Below, piece by piece: positions 52,809 through 61,386 of a DNA stretch of 64,000 nt. The notes under the pieces were generated by a model that did no database searches, was not told the origin of the DNA, and worked only from the letters and a program-made list of their open reading frames with translations. Location: NCBI RefSeq assembly GCF_047601505.1, contig NZ_JASGJD010000001.1:2232001-2296000 (forward strand). Reading direction: 5' to 3'. How positions within the stretch are numbered: position 1 is the first letter of the stretch; each line of letters starts with the position of its first letter. The position numbers and the translations under genes were made by a program. The stretch comes from Cloacibacterium sp047601505. Lineage in GTDB: Bacteria > Bacteroidota > Bacteroidia > Flavobacteriales > Weeksellaceae.

Positions 52809-54062
52809 TTATTTTAATTTAGCTAAAGCAGTTTCCAATTTAGGGAACATTTTTTGTAAATCTTCCACAGAACAAGCGCCTACTGAAGCTCTAAACCAAG
52901 GCATTTCTCTAGAATTTCCAAAAGCTGAAAATGGCACTAAAGCTACACCTGCTTTTTCAATTAAGTAAAAAACTAAATCTGTAGAATCTTTCAAAACTTT
53001 TCCTTCTTCGGTGGTTTTTCCAATATAATTTAAGTTTATTGTAAGATACAAAGCTCCCATTGGTTTGATGCTATCTACAGCAAAATTTTTAGCTTTCATC
53101 TCTTGAATTCCAGCGTGTAAAACTTCTAAACTGTGAGCAATTCTTCCTTTATATTCATCCACAAAAGTATCTACAGCTTCTGTATTGTCTAAAAATTCGG
53201 CTACAGCTTGTTGTTCTGGTTTTGGCGCCCAAGCTCCAACATGTGTAAGCAAAGCTTTCATTTTACTCATTACATATTCTGGACCAAATCCCCAACCTAC
53301 TCTTACACCAGTTGCCGCGAAACATTTTGAAGTTCCGTCGATATAAATCGTGTAATCTTTCATTTCTGGGAATAGAGTTACTGGATTAAAATGCTCAGAA
53401 TCTCCAAAAGTAAGCATTGCATAAATTTGGTCGTACATTAAATAAAGAGGTTTTTCTCCTTCTCCTCTTTTTTTATTTTCGGCAATAATTGCTTCGCAAA
53501 TATCAGAAAGTTGTTCTTTGGTAAACATGGTTCCCGTTGGATTGAGCGGAGAACAAAGCGCCACCAAAACAGCACCTTCTAAATGAGGAATAATATCTGC
53601 TGCAGTTGGCAAAAAGTTATTTTCTGGTGAAACTTCCACTTCTACCGCATTAGCAGAGGTAAGATAAGCGTAGTGATTGTTATTCCAAGATGGAACGGCA
53701 TAAACTACTTTATCTCCTTCGTCAACTATGGTTTTGAAAGTTGCATAAATTAAAGGTCTAGAACCACATGCAACCAAAATATCTTCTGGAGAATATTCTA
53801 AATTCCAACGAGATTTTAAATCTTTAGCAATAGATTTTCTAAGAGAAAGTAAGCCATTTGCTGGTGGATAATTGGTTAAATCTTCAGCATAAGCTTTTTG
53901 TACATTTTCCTTTAGAAGTGCAGGAATTGGATATATTTTTGAGTTTAAATCGCCAATTGTAAGATTAGCAATTTCAGCACCTTTTGCTTTTAATTCGTTT
54001 ACTTGATTACCGATTTTGATAATTTCTGAACCAATAAGGTTTTGAGCGAGTTTTGATACCAC
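52809..54062 (-). CDS. Class I/II PLP-dependent aminotransferase
   Basis: 417 residues of fold type I. The PLP lysine is K246 in DGTSKCFAATGVRVGW, with D211 and Y214 in YDQIYAM, and N174 in SPLNPTGT. The C-terminal Arg that binds the substrate carboxylate is in PWFRASVG. It resembles aspartate/aromatic aminotransferases of Bacteroidota; the amino donor cannot be fixed. Both flanks of the gene carry related palindromic repeats. A TAAATTTG box lies 36 bases upstream. Confidence 0.92.
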   Translation of the reverse strand: MVSKLAQNLIGSEIIKIGNQVNELKAKGAEIANLTIGDLNSKIYPIPALLKENVQKAYAEDLTNYPPANGLLSLRKSIAKDLKSRWNLEYSPEDILVACGSRPLIYATFKTIVDEGDKVVYAVPSWNNNHYAYLTSANAVEVEVSPENNFLPTAADIIPHLEGAVLVALCSPLNPTGTMFTKEQLSDICEAIIAENKKRGEGEKPLYLMYDQIYAMLTFGDSEHFNPVTLFPEMKDYTIYIDGTSKCFAATGVRVGWGFGPEYVMSKMKALLTHVGAWAPKPEQQAVAEFLDNTEAVDTFVDEYKGRIAHSLEVLHAGIQEMKAKNFAVDSIKPMGALYLTINLNYIGKTTEEGKVLKDSTDLVFYLIEKAGVALVPFSAFGNSREMPWFRASVGACSVEDLQKMFPKLETALAKLK

Positions 54063-54098
54063 TTTTTATAGATTTAGATTAATTCATTTTAGAAGTTT

Positions 54099-54106
54099 CA
54101 AATTTA
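54099..54106 (-). promoter_or_regulatory. TAnnTTTG -7 box for the aminotransferase gene
   Basis: TAAATTTG on the minus strand, 37 bases before the ATG. Confidence 0.4.
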
Positions 54107-54148
54107 AAGAATATAAAACAAAAGTCTTCAATAATATCCATAAAAAAA

Positions 54149-54209
54149 CTCGCTGATTAAGCAGATTTTGCAGAATAAAACATCTACTAAACCTACTAAA
54201 TCAACGAGT
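54149..54209. repeat. Palindromic repeat element 2
   Basis: ACTCGCTGATT (54149-54159) pairs with AATCAACGAGT (54199-54209) with one mismatch; GCAGATTTTGCAGAA lies between. Related to the element at 52751-52801. Confidence 0.65.
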
Positions 54210-54230
54210 GATTAAATTTATTTTAAACTT

Positions 54231-55949
54231 TTAGAGTTTCAAATCTTGTTTTACAATATCGAATTTCTTTTCTAATCTTGCTACTTCTGCTTTATAATCG
54301 CTTTCGTTAGCTACAGAACCTTTTACAGAGAAATAGAACTTAATTTTCGGTTCAGTTCCAGAAGGTCTGATACAAATTTTAGTTCCGTCTTCTGTATAGT
54401 ATATCAAAACATTAGATCTTGGAATATCATTCATTGCTTTTTTCTCTCCGGAAAGTACATTAAGACAAGTTTGTTCCTGGAAATCTTTAACTTCGGTAAC
54501 TAAAGAACCTGCTAAAGATTTAGGCGGATTATTTCTGAAATCTACCATCATTTGTGTAATTTCTTGGGCACCTGTTCTTCCTTTTCTTACAACATTCACT
54601 AGCGCTTCCTGATAAACACCTACTTTTTTGTAAATATCTATCATATATTGATACATGGTTTTACCGTTTGCTTTGCACCAAGCTGCAATTTCGCAAGCTA
54701 GTAAAATAGAACCACAGCTGTCTTTATCTCTAACGAAATCTCCAGTCATAAATCCGAAAGATTCTTCACCTCCACAAATGAATTTTTCTTTGCCTTCAAA
54801 ATCATGAATCATCTTACCAATCCATTTGAAACCTGTTAATCCTACTTTGCAGTCTACACCGTATTGTTCTGCCAAATCAAAGAAGACATCTGAAGTAACA
54901 ATAGTAGAGCCAATAAATTCTTTGCCTGTAATTTTTCCCAGATTTTTCCATTGATTCAATACATAATCTGTAAGAATCATATTGGTTTGATTACCGTTCA
55001 ACAATTGAATTTCACCATCAAGATTTCTTACGGCAATTCCTAATCTGTCTCCATCAGGATCACAACCGACAACAATACCTCCATTTACAACATTTGCCAA
55101 ATCTACAGCCATTTGAAGCGCTTTTGGTTCTTCTGGATTTGGAGATTCTACTGTTGGGAAATTACCACTAGGAATCATTTGTTCTTTTACCAAGTCTATT
55201 TTTTTGAAGCCGGCTTTTTCTAAAGCTTTTGGGATAGTGGTATAAGTAGTTCCGTGAATAGATGTGAAAACAATATTCAAATTATCGTATCCTATTTTAT
55301 TTTTTTGATATAGAGATTCTGCAATACACCTATCAATATACACATCATCCTGTTCTGCACCAACCCATTCTATTAAATCATCATTTCCGTTGAATTTTAC
55401 ATCTTCAAATTTTGTAGCATAAACTTCTTTAATGATATTTTCGTCGTTTGGAGGTACAATTTGAGCGCCATCATTCCAATATACTTTGTAACCATTATAT
55501 TCTGGCGGATTGTGAGAAGCCGTCAATACAATTCCTGCATTACATTTTTTATCACGAACCGTAAAAGAAAGTTCTGGAGTTGGTCTGTGTTCTTTAAAAA
55601 GAAGCACTTTAATACCGTTTGCGGTAAGAACATCTGCTACAATTTTCCCGAATTCTTTAGAATTATTTCTTACGTCATACGCAATTGCAACTTTAATTTC
55701 CTGATTTGGAAATTGCAGAATTAAATAATTTGCAAGACCTTGAGTAGCTTGTCCTAAAGTATATTTATTTAATCTATTAGTTCCAACGCCCATTACTCCA
55801 CGCATACCACCAGTTCCGAATTCTAATTCTCTATAAAAACTGTCTTCTAATTCTGGTGAATTGGTATCTATCCAATTTTGAACTGTAGCTTTAGTTTCAG
55901 TATCAAAAGTATCTGATAACCAAAGTTTTGCTTTTTCCAAAGTTGTCAT
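54231..55949 (-). CDS. Phosphoglucomutase / phosphomannomutase
   Basis: 572 residues of the alpha-D-phosphohexomutase superfamily, length matching the PgcA/PGM2 branch. The phospho-serine is S145 in VLTASHNPPEYNGYK, the metal loop is GCDPDGDRLGIA, the sugar-binding loop is CGGEESFGF and the phosphate-binding loop is IRPSGTEPKIKFY. It converts glucose-1-P and glucose-6-P, feeding nucleotide-sugar or storage pathways. It is the last gene of a minus-strand group with the DUF2807 lipoprotein 25 bases upstream. Confidence 0.95.
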   Translation of the reverse strand: MTTLEKAKLWLSDTFDTETKATVQNWIDTNSPELEDSFYRELEFGTGGMRGVMGVGTNRLNKYTLGQATQGLANYLILQFPNQEIKVAIAYDVRNNSKEFGKIVADVLTANGIKVLLFKEHRPTPELSFTVRDKKCNAGIVLTASHNPPEYNGYKVYWNDGAQIVPPNDENIIKEVYATKFEDVKFNGNDDLIEWVGAEQDDVYIDRCIAESLYQKNKIGYDNLNIVFTSIHGTTYTTIPKALEKAGFKKIDLVKEQMIPSGNFPTVESPNPEEPKALQMAVDLANVVNGGIVVGCDPDGDRLGIAVRNLDGEIQLLNGNQTNMILTDYVLNQWKNLGKITGKEFIGSTIVTSDVFFDLAEQYGVDCKVGLTGFKWIGKMIHDFEGKEKFICGGEESFGFMTGDFVRDKDSCGSILLACEIAAWCKANGKTMYQYMIDIYKKVGVYQEALVNVVRKGRTGAQEITQMMVDFRNNPPKSLAGSLVTEVKDFQEQTCLNVLSGEKKAMNDIPRSNVLIYYTEDGTKICIRPSGTEPKIKFYFSVKGSVANESDYKAEVARLEKKFDIVKQDLKL

Positions 55950-55974
55950 ATATTTTTATTTTTTTGTTTTGATA

Positions 55975-56685
55975 TTATCTAAATTTTCTGTTTTCTACAG
56001 AAGCTTTATCTTTTTTTGTTAATTTATTAAGCGGTTCTCCGTAGAAAATGAGTTTTGATGTATTTTCTAAATTTCCCTTCATTTCATTATCAATATTTAA
56101 TCCTGCTGAAGCATTATTTTTAGCTGAAATTTCTAAATTTTCTATTTCAAAATACGGAGCCATAATGCTTGTAGAATCCGATTGTTTCAAATTCAAAAAT
56201 TTACTTTTTCCTAATAAATTTGCGTTTGCATTATTCGACATTTCTACAATTGTTTTATGAGAAGTTATAGCTCCCATAAACTTAGTATTGTCTTTCAAAT
56301 ATAGTGAAAATTGAGGAGAATTAATCTTTCCTGAGACATTCATTTCTACATGATTTGCCATAGAAATTTCAGAAAGTTCGTTTTTACCAAAAATGGTAAT
56401 GCTGTAGAAATCTACATTTTTTGCATCTCTGTTTTCTTTTATTTCTAGAGTTCCGTTATCTACTTCTACATCAAGGTTTTTGTAAATATTAGGATAGGTT
56501 TCTACACTTACTAAATTTTGATTTCCTTTCACAAAAAACACTTTGAAATTGCCTTTCAAATCTAGTTTGGTAAAATTTTCTACCGAAACATCTTTCACTT
56601 CTATTTCACCTTTTGGTGAGATTTTGGAGCAAGAAATGAATCCTAAAAATAGAAAAATATATAAAAAATTAAATAATTTGTTCAT
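55975..56685 (-). CDS. DUF2807 (GIN domain) lipoprotein
   Basis: 236 residues with a lipoprotein signal (MNKLFNFLYIFLFLGFISC, Cys at 19). The mature chain is a right-handed beta-helix-like auto-transporter adhesin head (GIN/DUF2807) with regular strands (FTKLDLKGNFKVFFVKGN, FLNLKQSDSTSIMAP, LEISAKNNASAGL). The function of the family is unknown. It overlaps the upstream small membrane protein gene by 17 bases, and the phosphoglucomutase follows. Confidence 0.88.
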   Translation of the reverse strand: MNKLFNFLYIFLFLGFISCSKISPKGEIEVKDVSVENFTKLDLKGNFKVFFVKGNQNLVSVETYPNIYKNLDVEVDNGTLEIKENRDAKNVDFYSITIFGKNELSEISMANHVEMNVSGKINSPQFSLYLKDNTKFMGAITSHKTIVEMSNNANANLLGKSKFLNLKQSDSTSIMAPYFEIENLEISAKNNASAGLNIDNEMKGNLENTSKLIFYGEPLNKLTKKDKASVENRKFR

Positions 56686-57058
56686 CTGAAAATATAATTA
56701 AAGAAATAAAAACAATAACAATTAATACAGCAATTATTAATGGCTTCCTAATTTGTTTTTTAGGAAAATCTTCTTCGTTTGGAATATATTTCGGAAATAA
56801 AAAATATGATAAAATGCCACCACCAATAAATCCACATAAATAAGCAAGTGAACTTTTAGGATTTTCAGGAATTGACATTACAAAATAAGTAAGCAAAGTC
56901 AAAATAATTGAAATTACAAGTACAATATTGGCTTCTTTATATTTTTTTAAATTTCTTAAATTTATATACAATAGAATTCCTCCAAATAAAGAACTCATAA
57001 AAACTGAAAATCCAAGAATTGCTTTACTTGAATAAATTTTTGGTAAATTATTTTCCAT
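56669..57058 (-). CDS. Small four-helix membrane protein of unknown function
   Basis: 129 residues from the ATG (MENNLPKIYS). Four hydrophobic helices at about 14-33, 42-60, 67-86 and 106-125, with a hydrophilic loop IPNEEDFPKKQIRKP between the last two. No family recognised. It overlaps the DUF2807 gene by 17 bases and begins 8 bases after the glycosyltransferase stop, so it belongs to the same operon. Confidence 0.75.
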   Translation of the reverse strand: MENNLPKIYSSKAILGFSVFMSSLFGGILLYINLRNLKKYKEANIVLVISIILTLLTYFVMSIPENPKSSLAYLCGFIGGGILSYFLFPKYIPNEEDFPKKQIRKPLIIAVLIVIVFISLIIFSDEQII

Positions 57059-57066
57059 AATCAATA

Positions 57067-58020
57067 TTAAAGAATTTCTTCAACGTGATAATTTTTATGT
57101 CCTCTACTTTGTCTAATCACCAATTCGCCTAGAAATCCTGCTACAAAAAGCAAAGTTCCCATCAACATCATGGTTAATGCAATATAAAACCAAGGATTTT
57201 CTGCAATTAAATTCCCGTAAATATGATAATAATAAACATCTACCAATTTAGAAACCCCCAACCAAAATGCAGACAAAAACCCGAAAATAAACATTAATGT
57301 TCCTACTGCTCCGAAAAAGTGCATTGGTCTTCCACCAAATTTACTGATAAACCAAAGAGTAATTAAATCTAGAAAACCACGGATAAATCTTTCTGTCCCA
57401 AATTTTGAAGTTCCGTAAGGTCTTGCTTGGTGTTGTACTGCTTTTTCGGTAATTTTTTTGAAACCTGCATTAGCTGCCAAAACAGGAATCCAACGGTGTA
57501 AATCTCCGTAAACATCTACAGATTTTACCACTTGTTTTCTGTAAGCTTTCAAACCACAATTAAAATCGTGCAACTGAACTCCAGAAAGATTTCTAGCCGC
57601 AGAATTGAATAATTTTGAAGGAAGATTTTTCGTCATTACATTGTCGAAACGTTTTTTCTTCCAACCAGAAACAAGGTCGTATTTTTCGTCGATTATTTTA
57701 TTGTATAATCCAGGAATTTCTTCGGGAAAGTCTTGTAAATCTGCATCCATGGTAATCACTACATCGCCATTTACTTTCTCAAAAGCTGCGTGCAATGCCT
57801 GAGACTTACCATAATTTCTAGAAAATTTAATCCCGTGAACATTGGGATTTTCTTGAGACAATTTATCAATAATTTGCCAAGAAGTATCTGTACTGCCATC
57901 ATCTACAAACCAAATTTCGTAGGATAATTTATTTTCTTGGCATACATTATCAATTCTTGTATAGAGTTCTTGTAAAGATTCTTCTTCGTTTAACAAAGGA
58001 ACTACAACGGATAGATTCAT
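57067..58020 (-). CDS. Family 2 glycosyltransferase with C-terminal membrane helices
   Basis: 317 residues. The GT2 domain (about 1-225) starts with SVVVPLLNEEESLQELY and has the DXD-type MDADLQDFPEEIP and the QHQARPYGTSKF block. Two transmembrane helices follow (about 235-258 and 268-295). The layout is that of DPM1/GtrB-like enzymes that load sugars on undecaprenyl phosphate at the inner membrane. It lies downstream of a DUF4199 gene; such pairing is common in Flavobacteriia. The product may serve the GT-C proteins found in the window. Confidence 0.92.
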   Translation of the reverse strand: MNLSVVVPLLNEEESLQELYTRIDNVCQENKLSYEIWFVDDGSTDTSWQIIDKLSQENPNVHGIKFSRNYGKSQALHAAFEKVNGDVVITMDADLQDFPEEIPGLYNKIIDEKYDLVSGWKKKRFDNVMTKNLPSKLFNSAARNLSGVQLHDFNCGLKAYRKQVVKSVDVYGDLHRWIPVLAANAGFKKITEKAVQHQARPYGTSKFGTERFIRGFLDLITLWFISKFGGRPMHFFGAVGTLMFIFGFLSAFWLGVSKLVDVYYYHIYGNLIAENPWFYIALTMMLMGTLLFVAGFLGELVIRQSRGHKNYHVEEIL

Positions 58021-58245
58021 TAAAATTTATTTTATTTTTTTTGAAAATTTATATCGCAAAAACGAGCAACAAAATTAAGAAATATAAACTTGTAAAAAGA
58101 CTTTTTGCAATGGTAAATATACTGATAATTTTCACGATTATTTCAGTAAGAAATTGATAATTTTTGTCATGTCATGATTTTCAAAATTTTAGAAATAATG
58201 AAAATATGAATCAAAAACTACCCACAAAAATTCTTCAAATTAAAA

Positions 58246-58824
58246 TTATTGAATTGACTTACTTCTAAAGAAACTTCCAAAAAAAGTAGAAAGAATGGTA
58301 TAAAAAACCAAAATCGCAGCAAAATAATACGCAAAATATCTAAAAGTAAACATATCTATTTTTTTTACCATTTCTGGCGAAAAACTCGTCATGCTTTTTT
58401 GGTAATCTTTATCCAAATCTTGTTTTTCTTTTTCAGTCTTCATCACAGACCTTTGCTTAGTATAAATTTCTGTAGCTTCTTTTTTGTTTCTCTCTATAAA
58501 TTGGTAATTCAAAGTAGCTTTTGCATCAGCATCACCATAATTTAAGAAACCAAAAATGCTGAAAATAGACAAAAATCCTCCAACAAACATTGGTTTGAAC
58601 GCGCTACCAAAAGCATCTTTAAAACCTAATTCTCTTTTTTGCTTTTTTAGTGAATTTACAGACAAATACGCACCCAAAGTATAGATAGCTGGAAGCACAA
58701 AAGCGTTTAAAATAAGGCTTGTGTTAAAATAATTGGCATTGTACGCAAAAAAATATGCTCCAAAAAAAACTAACATTGTTACGATAAACAACACAAAACC
58801 AAGAGCATAAACATTTTTAATCAT
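58246..58824 (-). CDS. DUF4199 family membrane protein
   Basis: 192 residues with four hydrophobic helices (about 8-28, 38-58, 78-98 and 160-183) and a soluble charged loop (about 100-155, RNKKEATEIYTKQRSVMKTE) between the third and fourth. The family occurs widely in Bacteroidota next to GT2 genes; function unknown. The GT2 gene starts 225 bases downstream on the same strand. Confidence 0.82.
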   Translation of the reverse strand: MIKNVYALGFVLFIVTMLVFFGAYFFAYNANYFNTSLILNAFVLPAIYTLGAYLSVNSLKKQKRELGFKDAFGSAFKPMFVGGFLSIFSIFGFLNYGDADAKATLNYQFIERNKKEATEIYTKQRSVMKTEKEKQDLDKDYQKSMTSFSPEMVKKIDMFTFRYFAYYFAAILVFYTILSTFFGSFFRSKSIQ

Positions 58825-58886
58825 TTTTCTAATTTTATTTTTTTAAATTTTTTAAGATTTGAATTTTGAATTTTAAATTAATTCAG

Positions 58887-58894
58887 TACTTTTG
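58887..58894 (+). promoter_or_regulatory. TAnnTTTG -7 box for the SRP RNA gene
   Basis: TACTTTTG directly upstream of the RNA; the expected start site falls at about 58898-58901. Confidence 0.65.
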
Positions 58895-58897
58895 CAC

Positions 58898-58992
58898 CGG
58901 CAAGTCCTAAACAACCAGCTCCTGAGAATCCTCCAGGGTGGGAACGCAGCAAAGGTAATTGGTCGTAGCGGTGTGATTTAGGTAGCTTGCCA
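58898..58992 (+). ncRNA. ffs: Signal recognition particle RNA, small bacterial type
   Basis: About 95 bases. The apical conserved loop GGGAACGCAGCAAAGGTAA (around 58940-58960) matches the SRP domain IV consensus that binds Ffh. Outer arms GGCAAG (58899-58904) and CTTGCC (58986-58991) close the hairpin. A T-run follows at 58993-58999. A perfect -7 box precedes it. The RNA guides membrane-protein ribosomes to FtsY. The only non-coding RNA I can support here. Confidence 0.92.
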
Positions 58993-59003
58993 TTTTTTTA
59001 TGC

Positions 59004-59684
59004 CTATACGGTAAATTCTTCGCCAACTTTTGGCAAAATCAATTCAATATTTTTTTCGTTAAACAACGCTTCTGCATCATCATGATTAATGGCAATTGGA
59101 GGAAATGTATCAAAATGACATCCTATTACTTTCTTACACTTTAACAATTCTGAAGCCGCAAAAGCAGCTTTTCTTGCACACATAGTATAATGACCACCAA
59201 TTGGCAACACAGACAAACTAATTTCGCCAAATAATTGAGGAAAAAGCGCCATATCTGCCATTACGCCAGTATCTCCTGCAAAATAAATATTTTTATCTTG
59301 AAATCTGAAAACATAACCAGCTGGTTGTCCGCCATACGTTCCATCTGGAAAACTAGAAGTGTGATGCGCTGGAACCATAGAAATTTTCAAATCATCAAAT
59401 TTTGCAGAACCTCCAAAATTAATATCAATTGAGTTTGCATGATTAAAATAATCACAGATTTCTGGTTGACCAATTACAGTTGCATCTGGATGATTTTCTA
59501 GCACTTCTTTCACATCTGCAATGTGGTCTCCGTGTGCATGAGTTATTAAAACATAGTCTATTTTTTGAGCTTTAACATCAAATCCAGATTGTTCTTTTTG
59601 GAAGTTGTAAAAAGGGTCTGAAAGTATATTTTTGCCTTTATAAGTAAACAAAAAACAGTTTTGCCCAAGAAATTTTATTTTCAT
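59004..59684 (-). CDS. UPF0173-type metal-dependent hydrolase (MBL fold)
   Basis: 226 residues. The metallo-beta-lactamase motif is THAHGDH (H49, H51, D53, H54), with further ligands in PAHHTS, FAGDTG and GCHFDTFP. The architecture and length match the UPF0173/YtkL-like group, whose substrate is not known. Cytoplasmic. It starts opposite to the cupin gene, and its 3' end lies next to the convergent SRP RNA. Confidence 0.92.
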   Translation of the reverse strand: MKIKFLGQNCFLFTYKGKNILSDPFYNFQKEQSGFDVKAQKIDYVLITHAHGDHIADVKEVLENHPDATVIGQPEICDYFNHANSIDINFGGSAKFDDLKISMVPAHHTSSFPDGTYGGQPAGYVFRFQDKNIYFAGDTGVMADMALFPQLFGEISLSVLPIGGHYTMCARKAAFAASELLKCKKVIGCHFDTFPPIAINHDDAEALFNEKNIELILPKVGEEFTV

Positions 59685-60044
59685 AAATTTTTATTTTAAA
59701 TTTTTATATAATTCTTTAAATTTCAATTAGTTTCTAATGCTTAATCTTGCTTTAACTTAGCTTTTAAATGGTTTTAAAAAATTAGAAACTTTACAAAAAT
59801 ACTTAATTTAATTTTCACGGTTGTAAAATTCTATTTTTATTGAGGTTATTTTTCTGTTAAGAGTTAAAAAGTGTTACTTTTCATCATAGAAAACAATCAA
59901 GATTGATTGCTGATAAATGGCAAATTATCCTATTTTTTAATAGCTACATCAACCGAAAAGCAGAGATTGTTATTTTATATAAAATTTTGAAAAAATAGTA
60001 GCATTATAAGTCTTTTAATCTTACTAATTTTACAAAAAAATATT
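59685..60044. other. Divergent intergenic region, 360 bases
   Basis: Very AT-rich; no coding frame or RNA seen. A CAATCAA-GA-TTGATTG palindrome at 59894-59909 could be an operator. A near-match -7 box (TAATTTTA) precedes the cupin start. Confidence 0.35.
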
Positions 60045-60389
60045 ATGAACGAGATCGGAGAAAGACCGTGGGGAAAGTACTATGTACTATTTGATGAACC
60101 CAATTTTAAATTGAAAAGAATAGAAGTTTTGCCTGGGCAAAGATTATCTTATCAATATCACCACCATCGCCAAGAAGCTTGGACAATTATACAAGGAACT
60201 GCCAAAATAACTTTGGACGATGTAGATAAAATTTACAATTATGGTGAAACTGCTTTAATCCCATTAACTGCAAAACATCGTGTAGAAAACGTAGGAGAAG
60301 ATACTTTAATCTTTATAGAAGTTCAAACCGGAACTTATTTTGGAGAAGACGATATTGTAAGAATAGAAGACGATTATTCTAGAAGTTAA
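60045..60389 (+). CDS. Cupin protein, mannose-6-phosphate isomerase type II-like
   Basis: 114 residues forming a single cupin barrel. The opening RPWGKYYVLFDEPNFKLKRIEV and the metal-binding YQYHHHRQEAWTIIQG, with three His and a Glu, match the C-terminal isomerase domain of GDP-mannose pyrophosphorylase/PMI type II proteins. The usual partner nucleotidyltransferase domain is absent, so this is a stand-alone isomerase or sugar-phosphate-binding cupin. Mannose metabolism is plausible beside the neighbouring glycan-degrading locus, but it is convergent with that locus. Confidence 0.82.
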   Translation: MNEIGERPWGKYYVLFDEPNFKLKRIEVLPGQRLSYQYHHHRQEAWTIIQGTAKITLDDVDKIYNYGETALIPLTAKHRVENVGEDTLIFIEVQTGTYFGEDDIVRIEDDYSRS

Positions 60390-60392
60390 AAA

Positions 60393-60420
60393 AAAAGGCT
60401 GTCGAAAATGACAGCCTTTT
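60393..60420. terminator. Bidirectional terminator
   Basis: AAAAGGCTGTC (60393-60403) pairs with GACAGCCTTTT (60410-60420), between the convergent cupin and GH5 genes. Confidence 0.9.
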
Positions 60421-60423
60421 TTA

Positions 60424-61386
60424 TTAGTTTTTACCTTTATTGTAGAACCTAAGATATTCTCTGGTTTTTAGTCCAGATTCTTTTAAATCTTCGTCTTTCC
60501 AATTTCCTTCTGAACTGGCAGATTTTTTCAGCATAGAACATGTTTCATCTTTATCTGAAATAGACCAAACAATCCAGCTTAGACCTTTCTGTTCCATCCA
60601 ATCTATGTATTCTTGCCAAGCTTTATAATCCATTTTACCATCTCCCGAAGCTTCCATCCCTGCACTTTCTGAAACAAAAATTGGTAAACCGCTTTTCAGA
60701 GCTTCATCTGTTCTATCTCTAAGCCATTTTTCGTGAGTTGCAGCATAAAAATGCATCGTGTACATTAGGTTTTTATCAATAGTAATAGGGTCTTTTGCAG
60801 GCAAGTGCACATCTTGATCCCAAGAAGGCGAACCTATCAAAATAATATTATCTGGGTCGTTTTTTCTAATCACTTTAATAATTTCTTCTGAGTAAGATTT
60901 TATTTCTGCCCAAGTTTCGTAATCTGGTTCGTTGAAAACTTCGTAAATTACATTAGGATACTTGCCATATTTCTTAGAAGTTTCGTCAAAGAATTCTTTA
61001 GCCTCTTCTAATCTGATATTATGACTGTGCCAATCTACAATTACATAAATATTATTCTTAATGGCGGCATCTATTACAGTGTAAATTTTTTCTTTTGCAA
61101 AATTTTTATCATTTACGTAATTCCCATATTCGCCCAATTCTACTCCTAAAGCAGCACGAACAACATTTGCATTAAAGTCTTTTTTGAGCCAAGAAACTGC
61201 AGATTGATTGTAAAATCTAGGCCACATACTATGCCAACCCAAACTTACCCCTCTCAACATTACATGCTTTTGGTTTTTATCTACCAATTGAGTTCCTTTT
61301 ACCGAAAGTTGACCGTGAGTTGCAACAAAAGAAGTTCCGCAAGAGGTAAGTAAAGCTAACGAAATGATATACAATAAATTCCTCAT
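60424..61386 (-). CDS. GH5 (subfamily 2-like) endoglucanase, lipoprotein
   Basis: 320 residues. Lipoprotein signal MRNLLYIISLALLTSC with Cys at 16. A single (beta/alpha)8 barrel of family GH5, similar to Cel5A: RGVSLGWHSMW, VDWHSHN, acid/base E153 in YEVFNEPDY, nucleophile E240 in IFVSES, and a LSWIVWSISDKDE block near the end. The residue after the nucleophile is Ser instead of the common Trp. It probably cuts beta-1,4-glucan backbones at the cell surface. Its start overlaps the GH27 stop by one base (TAATG), showing translational coupling. Confidence 0.9.
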   Translation of the reverse strand: MRNLLYIISLALLTSCGTSFVATHGQLSVKGTQLVDKNQKHVMLRGVSLGWHSMWPRFYNQSAVSWLKKDFNANVVRAALGVELGEYGNYVNDKNFAKEKIYTVIDAAIKNNIYVIVDWHSHNIRLEEAKEFFDETSKKYGKYPNVIYEVFNEPDYETWAEIKSYSEEIIKVIRKNDPDNIILIGSPSWDQDVHLPAKDPITIDKNLMYTMHFYAATHEKWLRDRTDEALKSGLPIFVSESAGMEASGDGKMDYKAWQEYIDWMEQKGLSWIVWSISDKDETCSMLKKSASSEGNWKDEDLKESGLKTREYLRFYNKGKN

